64,000 nt of DNA. Origin: Theropithecus gelada (lineage: Eukaryota; Chordata; Mammalia; Primates; Cercopithecidae). The notes under the pieces were generated by a model. The model did no database searches. It worked only from the letters and a program-made list of their open reading frames with translations, and was not told the origin of the DNA. Shown one piece after another: positions 46,060 to 58,400 of this stretch; positions within the stretch are counted from its first letter, which is position 1, and every line of letters begins with the position of its first letter. Location: positions 15,100,653 to 15,164,652 of the forward strand of contig NC_037680.1 of assembly GCF_003255815.1 (NCBI RefSeq), read 5' to 3'. Both the position numbers and the translations under genes were made by a program.

Positions 46060-46260
46060 ATGAGGTTTTAAAAACTTCCTTCATGTAAGAGGCTCTTTTC
46101 CCCCTCAGTTATTTTATGAAATCTTAGAAGACAGAGGTCACAGCTCTTTGCTTTTATTCTCTGTTTTCTATCATCCTCCATAACATCTAACACAAATTGG
46201 ATTCTTAACAGGGGCTCACTAACTTGTTAAATATCCTTGTCTATATTCCTCTAGCATTTG
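46060..46260 (+). mobile_element. Possible L2 3' end
   Basis: 'gaaatcttagaagacagagg', 'tcacagctctttgcttttat' and 'ctaacacaaattggattctt' loosely follow the plus-strand L2 end. Divergence is too high for certainty. Confidence 0.35.
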
Positions 46261-47127
46261 AATTTTCTGTGTCTTGTCTTAACCTGTAAGTATATCACTG
46301 TTTCCCTTTTTCCCCTTTTTTTGGCCTTATCTTTCCCTACTTCTCATTACTTTAAAAATTATATTTCCCCATATCATATTAATTCTCCATTTGATGCACA
46401 GATTTTTTTCTTATACTTCTCATACCAACTAGATTTCAGTTAAAGATAGATGATAAAATGAGATAAATTGGTGGGAAGCTAAAACCAATACCAGGAGGGT
46501 CAGTGATTGTCGGAGTCACTGAGCATTTTATGGTGTCTGAATAAATTAACCCTGCATATACTAACTCAAGTCTTTTATCCAGTTGACTGCAGTTACATCA
46601 TGAATTTTTCAAATGTTTGACACGTCTCTGGGGAGTCTCGTTATTTGGTTTGTAAGTCAGGTAATAAGAGTATGATGACCTACCTCATGAGAAGAGTTGA
46701 ACAAGAGGCTGTGTTCTTGTGCTGATGGAATGGGAAGGCCACATATGGCTTTTAAAAAATGTGTGGCATACAAAAACTCAGAGGCATAATTTGATTGTTT
46801 CAGAGACCTGCTCCTTTACAACAGTCTTGAAAGGAGGTTGAAAGCTTTGCTAAGAAAAATAGAAAGAGCATTCTAAGAACGAAAAAAGGTGTGATTAACT
46901 GCTCAGAGGGAGAGAGGAAGCAGGTTACTGTATTTTTTCTGCCTTCAACAGAAAGTAGAGATAGGATTATAGAGATAAGAGGAGTGTAGGAGTGTAACAA
47001 TAGAAGAGTTGCTCAAATATTTGAAGTCAGTGACCAGAAATCTCTCATTTGAAATAAAGAGGAAATACATGGCATGGCAGTATTGTGAAATATAATGTAA
47101 GATTATTACATTTCATGTAATGATCCC
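46261..47127. other. No recognised feature
   Basis: Unassigned sequence. Confidence 0.4.
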
Positions 47128-47163
47128 GAGATGCAAAATCATTGCATGAGATGCAAAATCATT
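47128..47163. repeat. 20-bp tandem duplication
   Basis: 'gagatgcaaaatcattgcat' (47128-47147) is followed directly by a second copy that matches over its first 16 bases (47148-47163). Confidence 0.95.
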
Positions 47164-47264
47164 CAGAGAAGTGGTCTCTTCTGTTGTAGCACTGGAAAGA
47201 TTCTGACTTCATTTGGATCTCTTTACAGCAGCTTCTCCAGAAGTCATTCTCCTAGCCAAGACTT

Positions 47265-47500
47265 CTTATAAGCATCTATTTACTGTGTACCTATCTGTGT
47301 TAGGCCTCTCCATGCATTTGTCAGCTCTTCAGTCATCACAGCTAATCCTTAGGTGAAAGGTATCAGTTCCAACTTACAGGTAAAGGAAAAAGAGTCATAA
47401 AGCATTGAAGTAAGTAACGAGCCCATAATTAAGCAATAAATGTGGTATATCCAGGATTCAAACCTGACATTTATCAGACTTTACAGCCTTTTATTTTTTC
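47265..47500 (-). mobile_element. MIR SINE
   Basis: 'atctatttactgtgtaccta', 'cagctaatccttaggtgaaa', 'gtatcagttccaacttacag', 'gaagtaagtaacgagcccat' and 'ccaggattcaaacctgac' follow the whole antisense MIR order. Confidence 0.75.
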
Positions 47501-50500
47501 TATACTATGTTACTCTATGGTGCTAAAAATATTATATAGATTTTGTGGATTTTAATAAGAAAACCCAAACCTATCTTTTCTCTTCCATGGATGCCTAAGA
47601 GGTGCCCTCCACCCTCCCGTTGCTTCCTAAAGGAAATGAGCCTTAAGCTGCAATTCTAATGTTGCCTTAGTGTCTTATTGTGAAAAGATAGAAAAAGTAT
47701 CTGAGAAAATCAACATTAATTGATACTTGTCTATGAAATTATTTTCTTCGTCAGTCAAAAGAAAAAGTGGCATTATATAAGGGTATAAATATGGCATTCT
47801 GTAAAATGAGAAGTCTATGCATTTATACATTATAGATAGGGCTACTGACCTTCATCCACCTTCATCCTCCTTCCCATGACCCAGTGTGTGTGCACATGTA
47901 CATACACACACAAACACAAACTTATTCCAGGGGAACTGTTATAAGATTACATGACTACAGCTATTCTTTTTACAAAATCACATTAGTTCTTCTTATGGAA
48001 ACAAATTTTTATTACTTATGGGTTCATGGTTACCAATGTCTTTCAATGTGCCTCCTATGATGGATTTTTTAAAAGGCAGTGAAATACAAAAATACAAATA
48101 CATCTCACTGGGAAAACTGCTTATCGGACTCAGGTAATTTGTCTTTCAAGAAAATTATGGTCCGATACCGGACCTTCAAGAGATGTAGTTTTAAACTCCC
48201 AGTGACAGTCTGTGTGTGTTTGGATAAATGTTATGATGTTGATGCCATCTCAAATTCTGGTAAAATAATCAGATAGCTATTGGACATTTTATTGGACTCA
48301 AATATTCGACTAAAATATCTTGTTTCCTTGTGAATATTTACTCTTAACACTCTGTGGTCTTCATTTTGTTAGATTTGTAGTGATTTGAAATATACTCATT
48401 AATTCACTGCATTTTTATTATAAAATATATTTTACTTTCCTTAGATTGCTTCTGTTCTAAATAGCTGTGAAGAGGCAAACTATTGTATTGCACTACTATT
48501 TATTTTGAAGTTGAATATCATATAAAAGTAACATTTACTCATGCATGAGTGCATTTTGTAACTTTTCTTACATTTTGAAAAATAATTTTATAAAATAAAC
48601 ATAGTCTTATTAAATAAATGCTACTGCTCTGAAAATCCTAATGAAATATGTATATGCACTATGTAGCAGAAGAGAGTCTATTCTGCCACTCCTTTAAAGC
48701 ATTATTCGATATAAACCAGAAGAACTAAAATGTTGTCAGACTTTTTCAATGAAAATGTGATTTTAGTGCTCAGCCAACTTTTTTTACCCATAATTTTCTT
48801 CTTGAGCCACCAAATGTTTACGAACAAGTCAGCTGGAGGAGTTGAAAGGTTCTGAAATCTGCCAAAGCATGTCAGTTGTTTTATGTTTAAATTCCCTAAA
48901 GAAAAGAAATGTAGGGTATAATACAGAAAATATCATCTGCTACCTTTTCTCCCCAGGGCAATAGCTCTGCTTTGCCGTCAGTGAAACGGCCCATCCTTTA
49001 CTTTGTTTGACTGGCACCTTGTGACTTTCACGTCAGTGGAGTTGTGAGATCTTTTATGTGTATAGCTCAGACTGTGTATGTTGGCATTACTGCAGGAAGA
49101 AATTGAGATATCTTAACAGAAGTGATTGTATACCTGTATTGTTAGCTACTCTGTCATAATTACTTCTGCAGTTGCCAAGTTTCGTGAATTTAAAGTTAGC
49201 CTATTAATTTGGCTTCTATTGTAGAGAAAAATCTAGGCTTTTCAATTATGCAAAGAAAAGGAAGAAAAGCTTATTTTTCTAAATTCTTTTGTGTGTATTA
49301 CAAATAGCAGAATCGTGTTGTACTGTTAGCTGAAATTTCACCTTCTAAAGATTTCATTTCTGTCTCTGCCTTAAAATGAAATGAAAAATAATAAGTCATT
49401 GACTTAAATTACATAGTTTTGGGAGTTACTGGATTGGAGGGAAAACTCATTTAACATTTTAGGTGTATGTGTGCATATACGTATGTGTCTGTGTATCCCA
49501 TATTTATATAAATTATGGTTATTATATCTTTTCAAATTATTAAGAGGAATACCCTCAACTAATGACAAGGCTGAATGGAAAACCATTTTCTCACCTTTAA
49601 ATACTAAAGCAATAAGAACTACCTCAAAAAATTTGTGACCGGAAATTCCATCTGAGCTGTTTTAATAAATACATATAGGTTGTATATGAAAAGCATATGC
49701 ATTTGACTGTGACATGGCCTGGAATTTATGTACAGGAGGTTAAAGGACTTATCTGATAATCCTCATTCTACTGGTTTGCTTGACAAGTCTGTTCTATACT
49801 GCCTGTTCACACTCCATTATCAATGCAGAGAATAAATGCCACCAACTCTCCCAGTTTCTTTTAGAAATAAGCAAGATATAGCTAAATAACTAAATATTTA
49901 GCTCAGCCCAAGTTAACACTGCAACACATTTGAATTAATTGAATATCGTATATCTCATTTCCTATTTGTTAAACGTTTTACACTTGATGAAGTACTTTCA
50001 TATGAAAATGCTCTCCATGCTAAGGGGCACATTTTACATTTTCTTGATATTTTCTATAGCCATACAGTTTTGAAAGACTTCTCATTATTTCATGGATTTG
50101 AATATTTTTGAACCAGGACTCATGTTGGACACTACGAAACTGTGAGGTCAAAAACTGACATATAAAAAATTTAAAGAGAATTTTTAATGATAACAATGTG
50201 CGTTTTACTGAAATCAGTATTGCTCAACACATTTCTTCCTAGCCGTGTAGAAGACAAGCAAATTAATATTAGAGTCATCTTAGTTTTGAAGGTATTGCAT
50301 TTAAATATACTAGGGTCATTAAAAACTTTTCCATGTGACATCATTGCGTATGACTAATAGAGGGGTTTGAATGCAAACAGACATTCCTGAGTGTAAATGT
50401 GTAGGCTGTCTCAGACCTAAGATAGGAAATATTCGTGTTGTAAAAGTGGGCATTAGTGAATGGAACTAGAGTTAAACCAGACATTTGTCACTTTAAAGGA

Positions 50501-52533
50501 GAGGTTTTGTGGGCAGCTTAAATTATGCCTGTGAATATTTAGATGGCTAAATGTACACTAATTATCCACAGGGATGTTTAAATTACACCCTGAAGCATTT
50601 TAGCAATTAAAAGTTTCCTGCAGATTTGAATCACATTAACGCTAATAGAGATAGATGACCATCTAATGGACAAATAAAGGCAGAAGCTATATGGAAAAGA
50701 CTAGAGGTGCCCAGTTTAATGTATTTTCATATCAGAAAGTAAACAACTCATGGAAAAAGTACAAGCTGATGGAAGATGGCTTGTAAAATTTGAATTGGTG
50801 AGTGACAAATGAAGTTTCTGGCCTTGTCGGATCTTGAATTCTGTAGTTGGACCATTGACTGTTGCAAAGGCACAACACAACGAGCTAAGAATTGCAGAGA
50901 GACACTTGTATCATTTTGATAGCATAAAAAAGAGATTAAGGCATACACAGAAATTAAGGTATGCAACAGTAATGTTTCTATAGAGACTATATTGCCAATG
51001 GAAAACTCAGAGAAGTCTGTATGATGAATTCACTAGACCAGCAGTCTTTTTATTTAACCATGAGTCACCTAAATACCACTTTAATTCCAGGTCAATTGAT
51101 GTTGTCATTAGTTCTTTTAATATCTATAAAGCAAATATCCATTATAAAACATGGAAAAATATGTGGACCACCTTTATGAACATGATTGATACTAGTTGGC
51201 TTGGTTTCAGCAGTGGTTAGTTGAGGGAGTCAGCTATCCAGATAAATTTGATATGATGTCAAACTATAAGATTTCACAGTTTCATATCTAATCTATTATC
51301 TACTAGCAAAGGCATGAAAAGTGTTGTATAATCAAACAAAGACTATATCCTAGGTTGGACTGGATCAGAAAAATACCCTCTGGCCAAAATTTCCATTTGC
51401 AACAGAAAGTGAAAAGCCCTTCTACATTCTACACTCTTTGCAGTGCATTGTTAAATGGTATAATGATAGAGGAGTGGGTGGAAATGCATCTTAATGAGCA
51501 TGTCCTCTGGCAGACAGTCAGTTGAACATGTGGAAACAAATTGAAAAAGCCCCTTTTGAAAAAATTAAATAAAAATAAGAAGGAAATCACTTTTAACTAA
51601 AGGGGAACTATAAAACAAGTCATTCAACCCTAAGGGTACATTGTGTCTTTAGATGTCATCCAGGAAAGTGTCTTCATTACCTCTTAGGAAAATTGAATTT
51701 ATGACCTATTGGGCAACCTGAAGTGGTTGGTATAGTACTTTAGTTAACCAGTTAGAAGTAAGCTCTCTTATCATAAGATTAATTTTGACTATACTGTTTT
51801 GTTTTATGTGGCTGATTTCTCTGGGATTTGTGTGTGTGTGTTTCAATGTAAGCACTTAAAACTCCTATTTTCTATAAGAGCTTATCTTATAGATACCCTT
51901 ATATTTGCATGGGCATCGCAATTTGTGGAACATTTTTATTTTACATAAATGTGGAGAGTATAATAAAAAAAATCACTTGCTTATGAAGGAGATACTGCCA
52001 GTTCATAAATTGTGCCTGTTGTAATCCACTAGAGATTAAGTGACCTTAAAGTGTTTTCTTTTTATTTTTTCATTTTTGAATGAAGTCCCCACATACATAT
52101 ATAAACTACGTGTAATTTCTATTATTTGAAACATTAGCTTGGTCGGTTCTGTAAAGGTTGACATACAAATGCTTTGACAGTCTCTAAACCTAACCTGCCA
52201 CGTGGGGCTCTTTTGCTCTTCTGCAGACAGAACAGAACAGAATAAATTAAAAATCACTGGGAGTAAATTCACTAACTCTTTGAGGCTTTGTGATATCTGG
52301 CAGCAACACTTAAAATATAGATTAATTTTGACATAAGATTGATATTGAGTGTCAGAGAGTGAGGGTGGGAAAGCATAGTTTGCCTCTGGTGACTCTCAGG
52401 AGTTGCTTCCCGTGTGTTACTAAGATATCTTAGACACTGTCCACAGTAGGGCTTATCATATACTACTGTCATTATTTGCCAGGCTTGAGTCATTGAAGGC
52501 AGGAATTCTTTCTTTGTGGTTTTAGGTCTACAG
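47501..52533. other. Five-kb stretch with no named repeat
   Basis: AT-rich sequence in which I recognise no Alu, L1, LTR or MIR. It may be unique sequence, partly conserved non-coding DNA. A strong acceptor-like signal occurs at 48942-48957 and a homeodomain-word-rich block at 50515-50660. Frames such as 48079-48276, 50748-50966 and 52272-52676 show no known domain. Confidence 0.5.
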
Positions 52534-53095
52534 CAGTGTTTCTCAATCTTGGGATCATTGATTCTTTGAACCAGATAATTCTTTGTGGTGGAAAGCTGTT
52601 TCATGCTTATAGTATGTTTAACAGCATATCTGGTCTCTACCCAATAGAAGCCAGAAAAACCTCCTCCCGCATTCATGTTGTATTAGTCTGTTTTCATGCT
52701 GCTAATAAAGACATACCCAACACTGGGTAATTTATAAAGAAGTAGACATTTAATGGACTCACAGTTCCACATGGCTGGGGAGGCCTCACAATCATGGTGG
52801 AAGGGGAAAGGCACGTCTTACATCGTGGCAGACAAGAGAGAATGAAAACCAAGCAAAAAGGGAAACCCTTGTAAAACTATCAGGTCTCGTGAGACTTACA
52901 AGTTACCATGAGAATGGTATGGGGGAAACCACTCCCATAATTCAATTATATTCCACTGGGTCCCTCCCACAACATGTAGGAATTATGGGGGGCTACAATT
53001 CAAGATGAGATTTGGGTGGGGACACAGCCAAACCATATCACATGTCAATCAAAAATGTCTCCAGACACTGCCAAATGTTCCCTGAGGGAAGAGCT
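52534..53095 (-). mobile_element. MER5A: MER5A hAT-Charlie fossil, split by a THE1-type LTR
   Basis: Left half 52534-52678: 'cagtgtttctcaatcttggg', 'gaaccagataattctttgtg', 'gtatgtttaacagcatatct', 'gtctctacccaatagaagcc'. Right half 53041-53095: 'caatcaaaaatgtctccaga', 'cactgccaaatgttccctga'. These abut in the MER5A consensus. The far inverted end is lost. Confidence 0.85.
52679..53040 (-). mobile_element. Solo THE1/MSTA-type LTR with perfect target duplication
   Basis: The antisense LTR begins 'tgtattagtctgttttcatg' and ends 'cacagccaaaccatatca'. Inside are 'cacagttccacatggctggg', 'gaggcctcacaatcatggtg' and 'cttacaagttaccatgag'. The five bases before (52674-52678) and after (53041-53045) are both catgt. 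It is a solo LTR of about 362 bases without internal sequence. It is less diverged than the MST elements near 29-33 kb. Confidence 0.96.
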
Positions 53096-53679
53096 GTATG
53101 TCTGCCACACAATTGACAATTCATAAACATTTCCTTAAGATACACATGCAGCTATTGCTGCAGCATAAAACAATAACACCTTTATCAGAGAATCTAGAAG
53201 GTTGTTCTTACCTAATTCTGAATTAAATGCGGGTGATTTTTCCTTCTTCTTCTACCCTCACCCTCTCCCATCCTTCCCAGACCTAAGCTTGAGGTCTTGT
53301 AACTATGCAATTCTGGCCTAGCACTGACAAAAGGTCATCTTGCTGTGTAGACATCTTCAATTCGTTTTGATTTGAGGACATGTGTTGTCCATTATGATGA
53401 GATACAGAATCATGCACAGAAACCCTCACAATCAGCAACAGTGGAAGAAACTAGATGTTGGCACAGTGAAGATAAGGCTGCTACTTCAGTTATGTGTGTC
53501 TTTCTAAAATAATAACACTATATTCTTCAAATCTAAGCAGTCAGTATGGTTGTAAAAGAATCTCACCTCTACCTCTCAACTAGATGACTTGGAACAATTC
53601 TGTTAAGTTCCATGACTTGCTCTTTTCTTACTAATAAAATAACAGTAATATCTACCTCCCCTGACACTGTTATGGGTCT
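53096..53679. other. No recognised feature
   Basis: Unassigned sequence. Confidence 0.4.
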
Positions 53680-53900
53680 CTGCTATGTTCTACCATCTTT
53701 TCTATATTGGAAGACTTATCACACTTGGTTGTAATTATTGTTTCCATTGCCTGCCACTCGGGCTGGCCTGTAAGGTGTGTAAGGGGCAGGCTCATATTGT
53801 CTGTTACCATAGTCTCTGCTGTAGTGGCCACACACGTTATTTCTCAGAGAAATGCAAGTGTTTTCTACTAGTGTACACTATACAAATGTGATCATCATCT
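53680..53900 (+). mobile_element. L2-like 3' region
   Basis: 'gacttatcacacttggttgt', 'ggcctgtaaggtgtgtaag' and 'gggcaggctcatattgtctg' resemble the plus-strand L2 end (cttatcac...tgtaagctcc...ggcagggaccatgtctgt). Confidence 0.5.
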
Positions 53901-53904
53901 ATTT

Positions 53905-54185
53905 GTTCTGTAAATATTACTGAATGCCTACTTTTCAAAGCCCAGCTGAGGAGCTCTCTAGATCCAGGAATACAGTAGGTAATAGATGAGACAAAGTTCC
54001 TGCCCTCATGGAGCTTGTATTCTAGTGGGCCAGGCCTTCAATAAGAATTAAAATATCAGTCTCTCTCACTATCTAATTTCAGGTAGTGGTAAGTGACTAA
54101 GTGCTATGAAAAAATATATAACACAGTGGGATGAGAGTGATGAAGAGTGGCAGGGAGAGGCCCCTCAGGAGGTAATTAACGTAAT
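53905..54185 (-). mobile_element. L2 LINE 3' region
   Basis: 'tgtaaatattactgaatgcc', 'caaagttcctgccctcatgg', 'agcttgtattctagtgggcc', 'gtgactaagtgctatgaaaa' and 'cccctcaggaggtaattaac' are textbook antisense L2 wording. Confidence 0.85.
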
Positions 54186-54586
54186 TTTATCATTATCATG
54201 ATTAACATTATCAAGGTGATGTTATTAGCCTTTCATTAGTAGAACTTGTTATTTGATTTATCTTCCTAATAGTGATTCTGAACTATTTACATTATCTGAC
54301 CTACTTCCCCTTCATACCAACAGGAGTAAGTATATGACTTTCCAGAGCTGAGGGTAGATCATTTTGCTTTGTAATAGAGATTTTGACAATGCAGTGGATC
54401 AAACCTGTGGGCTTAATTCAGCCATTCTCCACTTGAGGCCATCTGTAAGGAGGTTTTACCCCTGAAACTTTATATTCCATTTGTTTCCTAAACAGCTCCC
54501 TCTTTCCTTTTTATGTTTTTCAGGTAGTATAAAGAAAGCCAATTTGGTGAGTTATTTCAAATCCTGTTTTAAGCTCTTCTTATAGG
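54186..54586. other. No recognised feature
   Basis: Unassigned sequence. Confidence 0.4.
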
Positions 54587-54790
54587 AGGGTTTCTGAAAC
54601 TTAGCTGTTTTGACATTTTGACCTTGATAATTCTAAGTTTTGGGGACTGTTCTGTGCATTGTAAGATGTTTAGTGGCATCTCTGACCTGCACCCACTAGA
54701 TGCTCATTTCCAGTTGTAACAATAAAAAATGTCCCCCGACATTGCCAAATGTCTCTTGGGGGCAAAATAGGCCCTGGCTGAAAAGCACTG
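54587..54790 (-). mobile_element. MER5A: MER5A hAT-Charlie fossil, nearly complete
   Basis: From 'agggtttctgaaacttagct' through 'tgcattgtaagatgtttagt', 'cacccactagatgctcattt', 'acattgccaaatgtctcttg' to 'ggctgaaaagcactg'. The terminal cactg is the inverted end. It is the same family and orientation as the copy at 52534-53095. Confidence 0.9.
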
Positions 54791-54899
54791 CCTCACGGGA
54801 AGCTTCTCCATCTTTCCAACTCTGGTGCACTGTGTCTCCGGCAGGTGCTTCTTCTGGACTCACTGGTGTTTGCTTGTGCAGCATCACAAGCTCCTTTTC

Positions 54900-55225
54900 C
54901 CTGTCCAATGATCTGAATCCCATCCATCCTTCAAGACCCAGCTAGGGCCACATCTACTGCACTAGATGTGGCCTCTAAGCACTAGAGTCTGTTCCATCTC
55001 TTCTATTTCTGAATTCTTATTGTGTTTCTTTTGTTTGGTCACTACCATCTTCATCTATTAGCTGAACCCATCACTATTTGTTAAAATGATTGCATTTTAT
55101 TTTCTCTACTAGATTATAAATTCTTTGAAAGGGGAAACCATGCTTTAGCCACCTCTGCATCTTCATAGACCACATAAAAAGTACTTGGAATAAGGACACT
55201 CATTAAGTAATGGGTTGAATTTAGC
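54900..55225 (+). mobile_element. L2 LINE 3' region
   Basis: 'catccttcaagacccagcta', 'tctactagattataaattct', 'gaaaggggaaaccatgcttt' and 'taatgggttgaattt' follow plus-strand L2 order to its tail. Confidence 0.75.
54946..54973. repeat. Perfect hairpin: 11-bp stem, 6-base loop
   Basis: 'ggccacatcta' (54946-54956) and 'tagatgtggcc' (54963-54973) are exact reverse complements around ctgcac. It lies inside the L2 piece, where the L2 order is locally broken. Confidence 0.98.
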
Positions 55226-57989
55226 ATCAGCAATCCTATTCACAAAAAATCCACCAACAACCCCATCCTCAATCAGGTGAAGTGGTAACACAAGCAGTAT
55301 AATCTTCATAACAATCATTTTGGAAAATTATATTTTTATAAACATCTTCTACAATTGAATTGTAACTAATACCATAGAGGTTCAGTACTGATGGAACTGA
55401 TTATTGGTGGAACTGAGTTTATAGAACTAATTTTTCTGAAAGAAATTTTCAATCTAGGGCAATCCAGAGTTTGGGGAGTCTGACCACTTTAAAAATATGG
55501 TCTTCTACTTCATCAACAATACTCCACCTGATTGCTAGCTCCTTATGCGAAAGATGGTACATAACCACTTAAAATCCTGAGCTTGATCTTTTTTGGTAGC
55601 AAGCTCTTTTGAGGACAATGTATGGAAAGATGCATCCAATCACATAAATCTGAAGTGTTTCATTCCAGAAGTGAATGGTTTGGTTTAACTCTTGCAGGGA
55701 AGTTTAAAAGCTTCATGGAGAAGAGTACACATTCAATTCTTTTTTTGTCCAAATACAACTTATTATTCAGATTGTATCTAGTTGTTCAGCAAGTTCAGTG
55801 CTCATGTGACATTCAGGCAATTATTGAATGTCTGAGAACCAAACTCGAGGTCCTTTTAATGACATTTGAGAAATGTAGGACAATCACAGCTTTCACATCA
55901 CATGTGGGCAGCTCCGGTTTTCCAGTGTGTTCACTCCACTTCGCATGGAGAGTCATCCTGCTTTTATTTGTGCTTTTAACAGAGTGCTTAAGAATTTTTG
56001 AAACATGAACTTATACTCTGTCAAAAATAAACTTTCTAAATTAGTAAAGCTAATTTTATTTTTTCCGAATATGTCTCTGGACAACTGGACGGAAACTACC
56101 TGGGGTATAGACTTACCTGAGAAATGCCCATATATTGAGAAATTCATGCATCAAACTCCATACCTACTGAAATACTTTCATCTTAGCCACTCAAGACAAC
56201 TCAATGAAATGAATGTTTATTTTTTTTTCAGGTTAACGAAACTATGGGTTTATTTGAAAAATACGTAAATCAATTACTTTTAATTCTGTAAAATGTATGA
56301 ATAGCTTTTAGAATAAATACATGTGTTAAAGTTTAAATACAGATTTCCACTTCTGGCCTAGATTGAGTAACAGGGACTGGCTTACTCTCTTAGCTGAAAC
56401 AATCAAACAAATTGACAAAATATATGAAACAATAGGTTTGAAAGACACTGGATATCAGGCAAAGAAGGATGGTGATCCCTGAGAGATGTAATGAGGTGAG
56501 TGCTACAGCTGCCCCAGTTTGGAGAGTTTTCAACTCACAGCACAAAGAAAGGGGAACCCAGGTAGACCCAGGCCAACTTCACAAGTTCAGAATAAAGAGC
56601 CGAGAGTCTGGGGAGATCAAGGTTGCTAGAGTTCATAGGATAGGATACGAGAAAGGAGAGAACTGCACAGAGAGAGGAAGTTCCAGAGGTGGGCAGAGGA
56701 TTCCCAGTTGAGTGAAATAAACACTTATTAAATTATTTGTGAGGGTCCAAAGGCTATAACATGTTGAGTATTTTCTGTACTAGCTATTCTACATGTAGCA
56801 AATGAATCCTGAACACCACCTTTAGTGAGATTTCACTGCACAGAATTCCCTTTTGGGGTGCCTACCAATCGCCTGATCCTTCTGTAAAACCCATTCTCCA
56901 CTCCCTACATTCTTCCTTGCCTCAAGGAGGGTTCTCAGAGCCAGGCCGGTGTGTGTGACCTGCCTCCTCTAGGGCAGAACTGGGCCCACCAGGTGACTTC
57001 CTAGGAATTAGAAATTAAGATTTATAGAAAGGAGTCAGTCCCTTCGAGTAAGTGCTGAAATATAAGCCTGGGGCTTAAGGGGAGCCACAGCAGTCCATTA
57101 CATTCATGTTGGGGAAGCAGAGGATGTGGAGGCAGATATAAAACAGGTGGAGAGATGCAGCCAGTGGGAGAGCGGTTGCTTCCCACAGCTTTCTAGTTTC
57201 TGCTTCCATTCCCTTTGGAGACCCGACTGCACTCCCTGCCATCAGGTGGTGTGTCATCATGCTCATCCTTAATGTCATTCTCTTTTGCTTGTGCTCATTG
57301 ACTGGATTTCTGCCATCAGTACAGCTTTGACAAATTGATTTCCTGTTTTCCTAGTGAGAAAAGTGAAGTTCAAAGATGCCAGCAACTCCTTCAGGGTGGG
57401 GAAGCTAGGACATGGTTGAGGAAGGCTTCAGGCCCCAGGCTCAACATTCACATGTCTCTGCAACTACTCACATGGTTGTGGTTTTCGTCAGCCCAGTGTA
57501 ATGGGGCCACAAATAATGTTGCAGAAGTTGCAGAATAAAGGTATTGCGAATGTTCTAGTGCTCAGGCACCTGCATGATGGTGGCCATTTCCTAGGTGCTG
57601 CAGAGTGTGGTCAGAGTGAGACTCGTCGCTTAAGACACACTTTTTTCACCTGTAGGCCAAGATCAGCTGTCCTTTGCTGCTTTTGCACAACAACTCAGAG
57701 CCATGTCTGTTTTCTTAAAGGCATTCCTGTGTCTTGGAGTTTTCAATATTGTCAGCCTGGGACTTCTTGCATTTGATCATTAAAGTTCAAATACATGTCT
57801 TAGTCAGGAGTCCCAATTCAGGCTGCCCAGTGTTGGCCTGTTGGGGTTGGTCTTTCTTTATGGCCATGGCAACCAGCTTCCCTGACTCAAACAGGAGCTG
57901 CTCTCTCAGTTTTCCTGGATCATTCAGATTTTCCCTCCACAATCAGACCTCCGCTTTCCTCACACCTCATCTCGGTCATTTCCCCTCTT
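55226..57989. other. No recognised feature
   Basis: Unassigned sequence of about 2.8 kb. The 128-codon frame at 55622-56008 and the 163-codon frame starting at 57734 have no recognisable domains. The second runs into pyrimidine-rich L2 sequence, and I do not call either as a gene. Confidence 0.5.
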
Positions 57990-58400
57990 GCTTTCTGTGC
58001 TCTCATCCAACTAGACATCTTCAGTTTCCTTCACTGCATCAGCCAGCTGTCTCTTCTGGTCTCCGGAGCTCTGAGCACACTGCTCACCCAGCCTGGAACC
58101 CCTCCCCTGTGTCCTTCCCTGCCTGCCTCTGTCTCCGTCTCCGTCTCATACCTCTGGTCTCAGCTTTCTCCTCACTCCCTCTGAGAGGTCTTCTCTCGCC
58201 CCTTGGCTTGGTTCTGTTTCTTTAAATTAATTTTTGTCTCATATCCCCTGCATCATAATACTTATCACCACTTACTCATATGGCTTTTCAAGTGTCTGTT
58301 TTCTTTATTAAACTATAGACTCCCGGGGGCAATGGCCATATCTCTTGCTCACTGTTTTATATTCAGAGTCTAGCACAAATGCTAGTACAAATAGTAATAA
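57990..58400 (+). mobile_element. L2 LINE 3' region
   Basis: 'cctggaacccctcccctgtg', 'ctccctctgagaggtcttct', 'cttatcaccacttactcata', 'ctatagactcccgggggcaa' and 'tattcagagtctagcacaaa' follow the plus-strand L2 order well. A (GTCTCC)n run lies at 58131-58148. Confidence 0.75.

Noticed and set aside
48079..48276. Possible exon at 48078-48132 (cag before, cag|gtaatt after)
   Set aside because: The upstream pyrimidine tract is purine-broken, and the frame continues through the donor-like site. Weaker than the acceptor at 48956.
52272..52676. 134-codon minus frame
   Set aside because: Its start lies within the MER5A fossil and it matches no protein family. Judged a chance frame.
55622..56008. 128-codon plus frame
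   Set aside because: No recognisable family, no splice context, and alternative frames overlap. Without conservation data it is not supportable.
57734..58225. 163-codon plus frame, the longest in the window
   Set aside because: It is pyrimidine-rich, has no domain, and its second half is L2 3' sequence. Low stop density explains its length.
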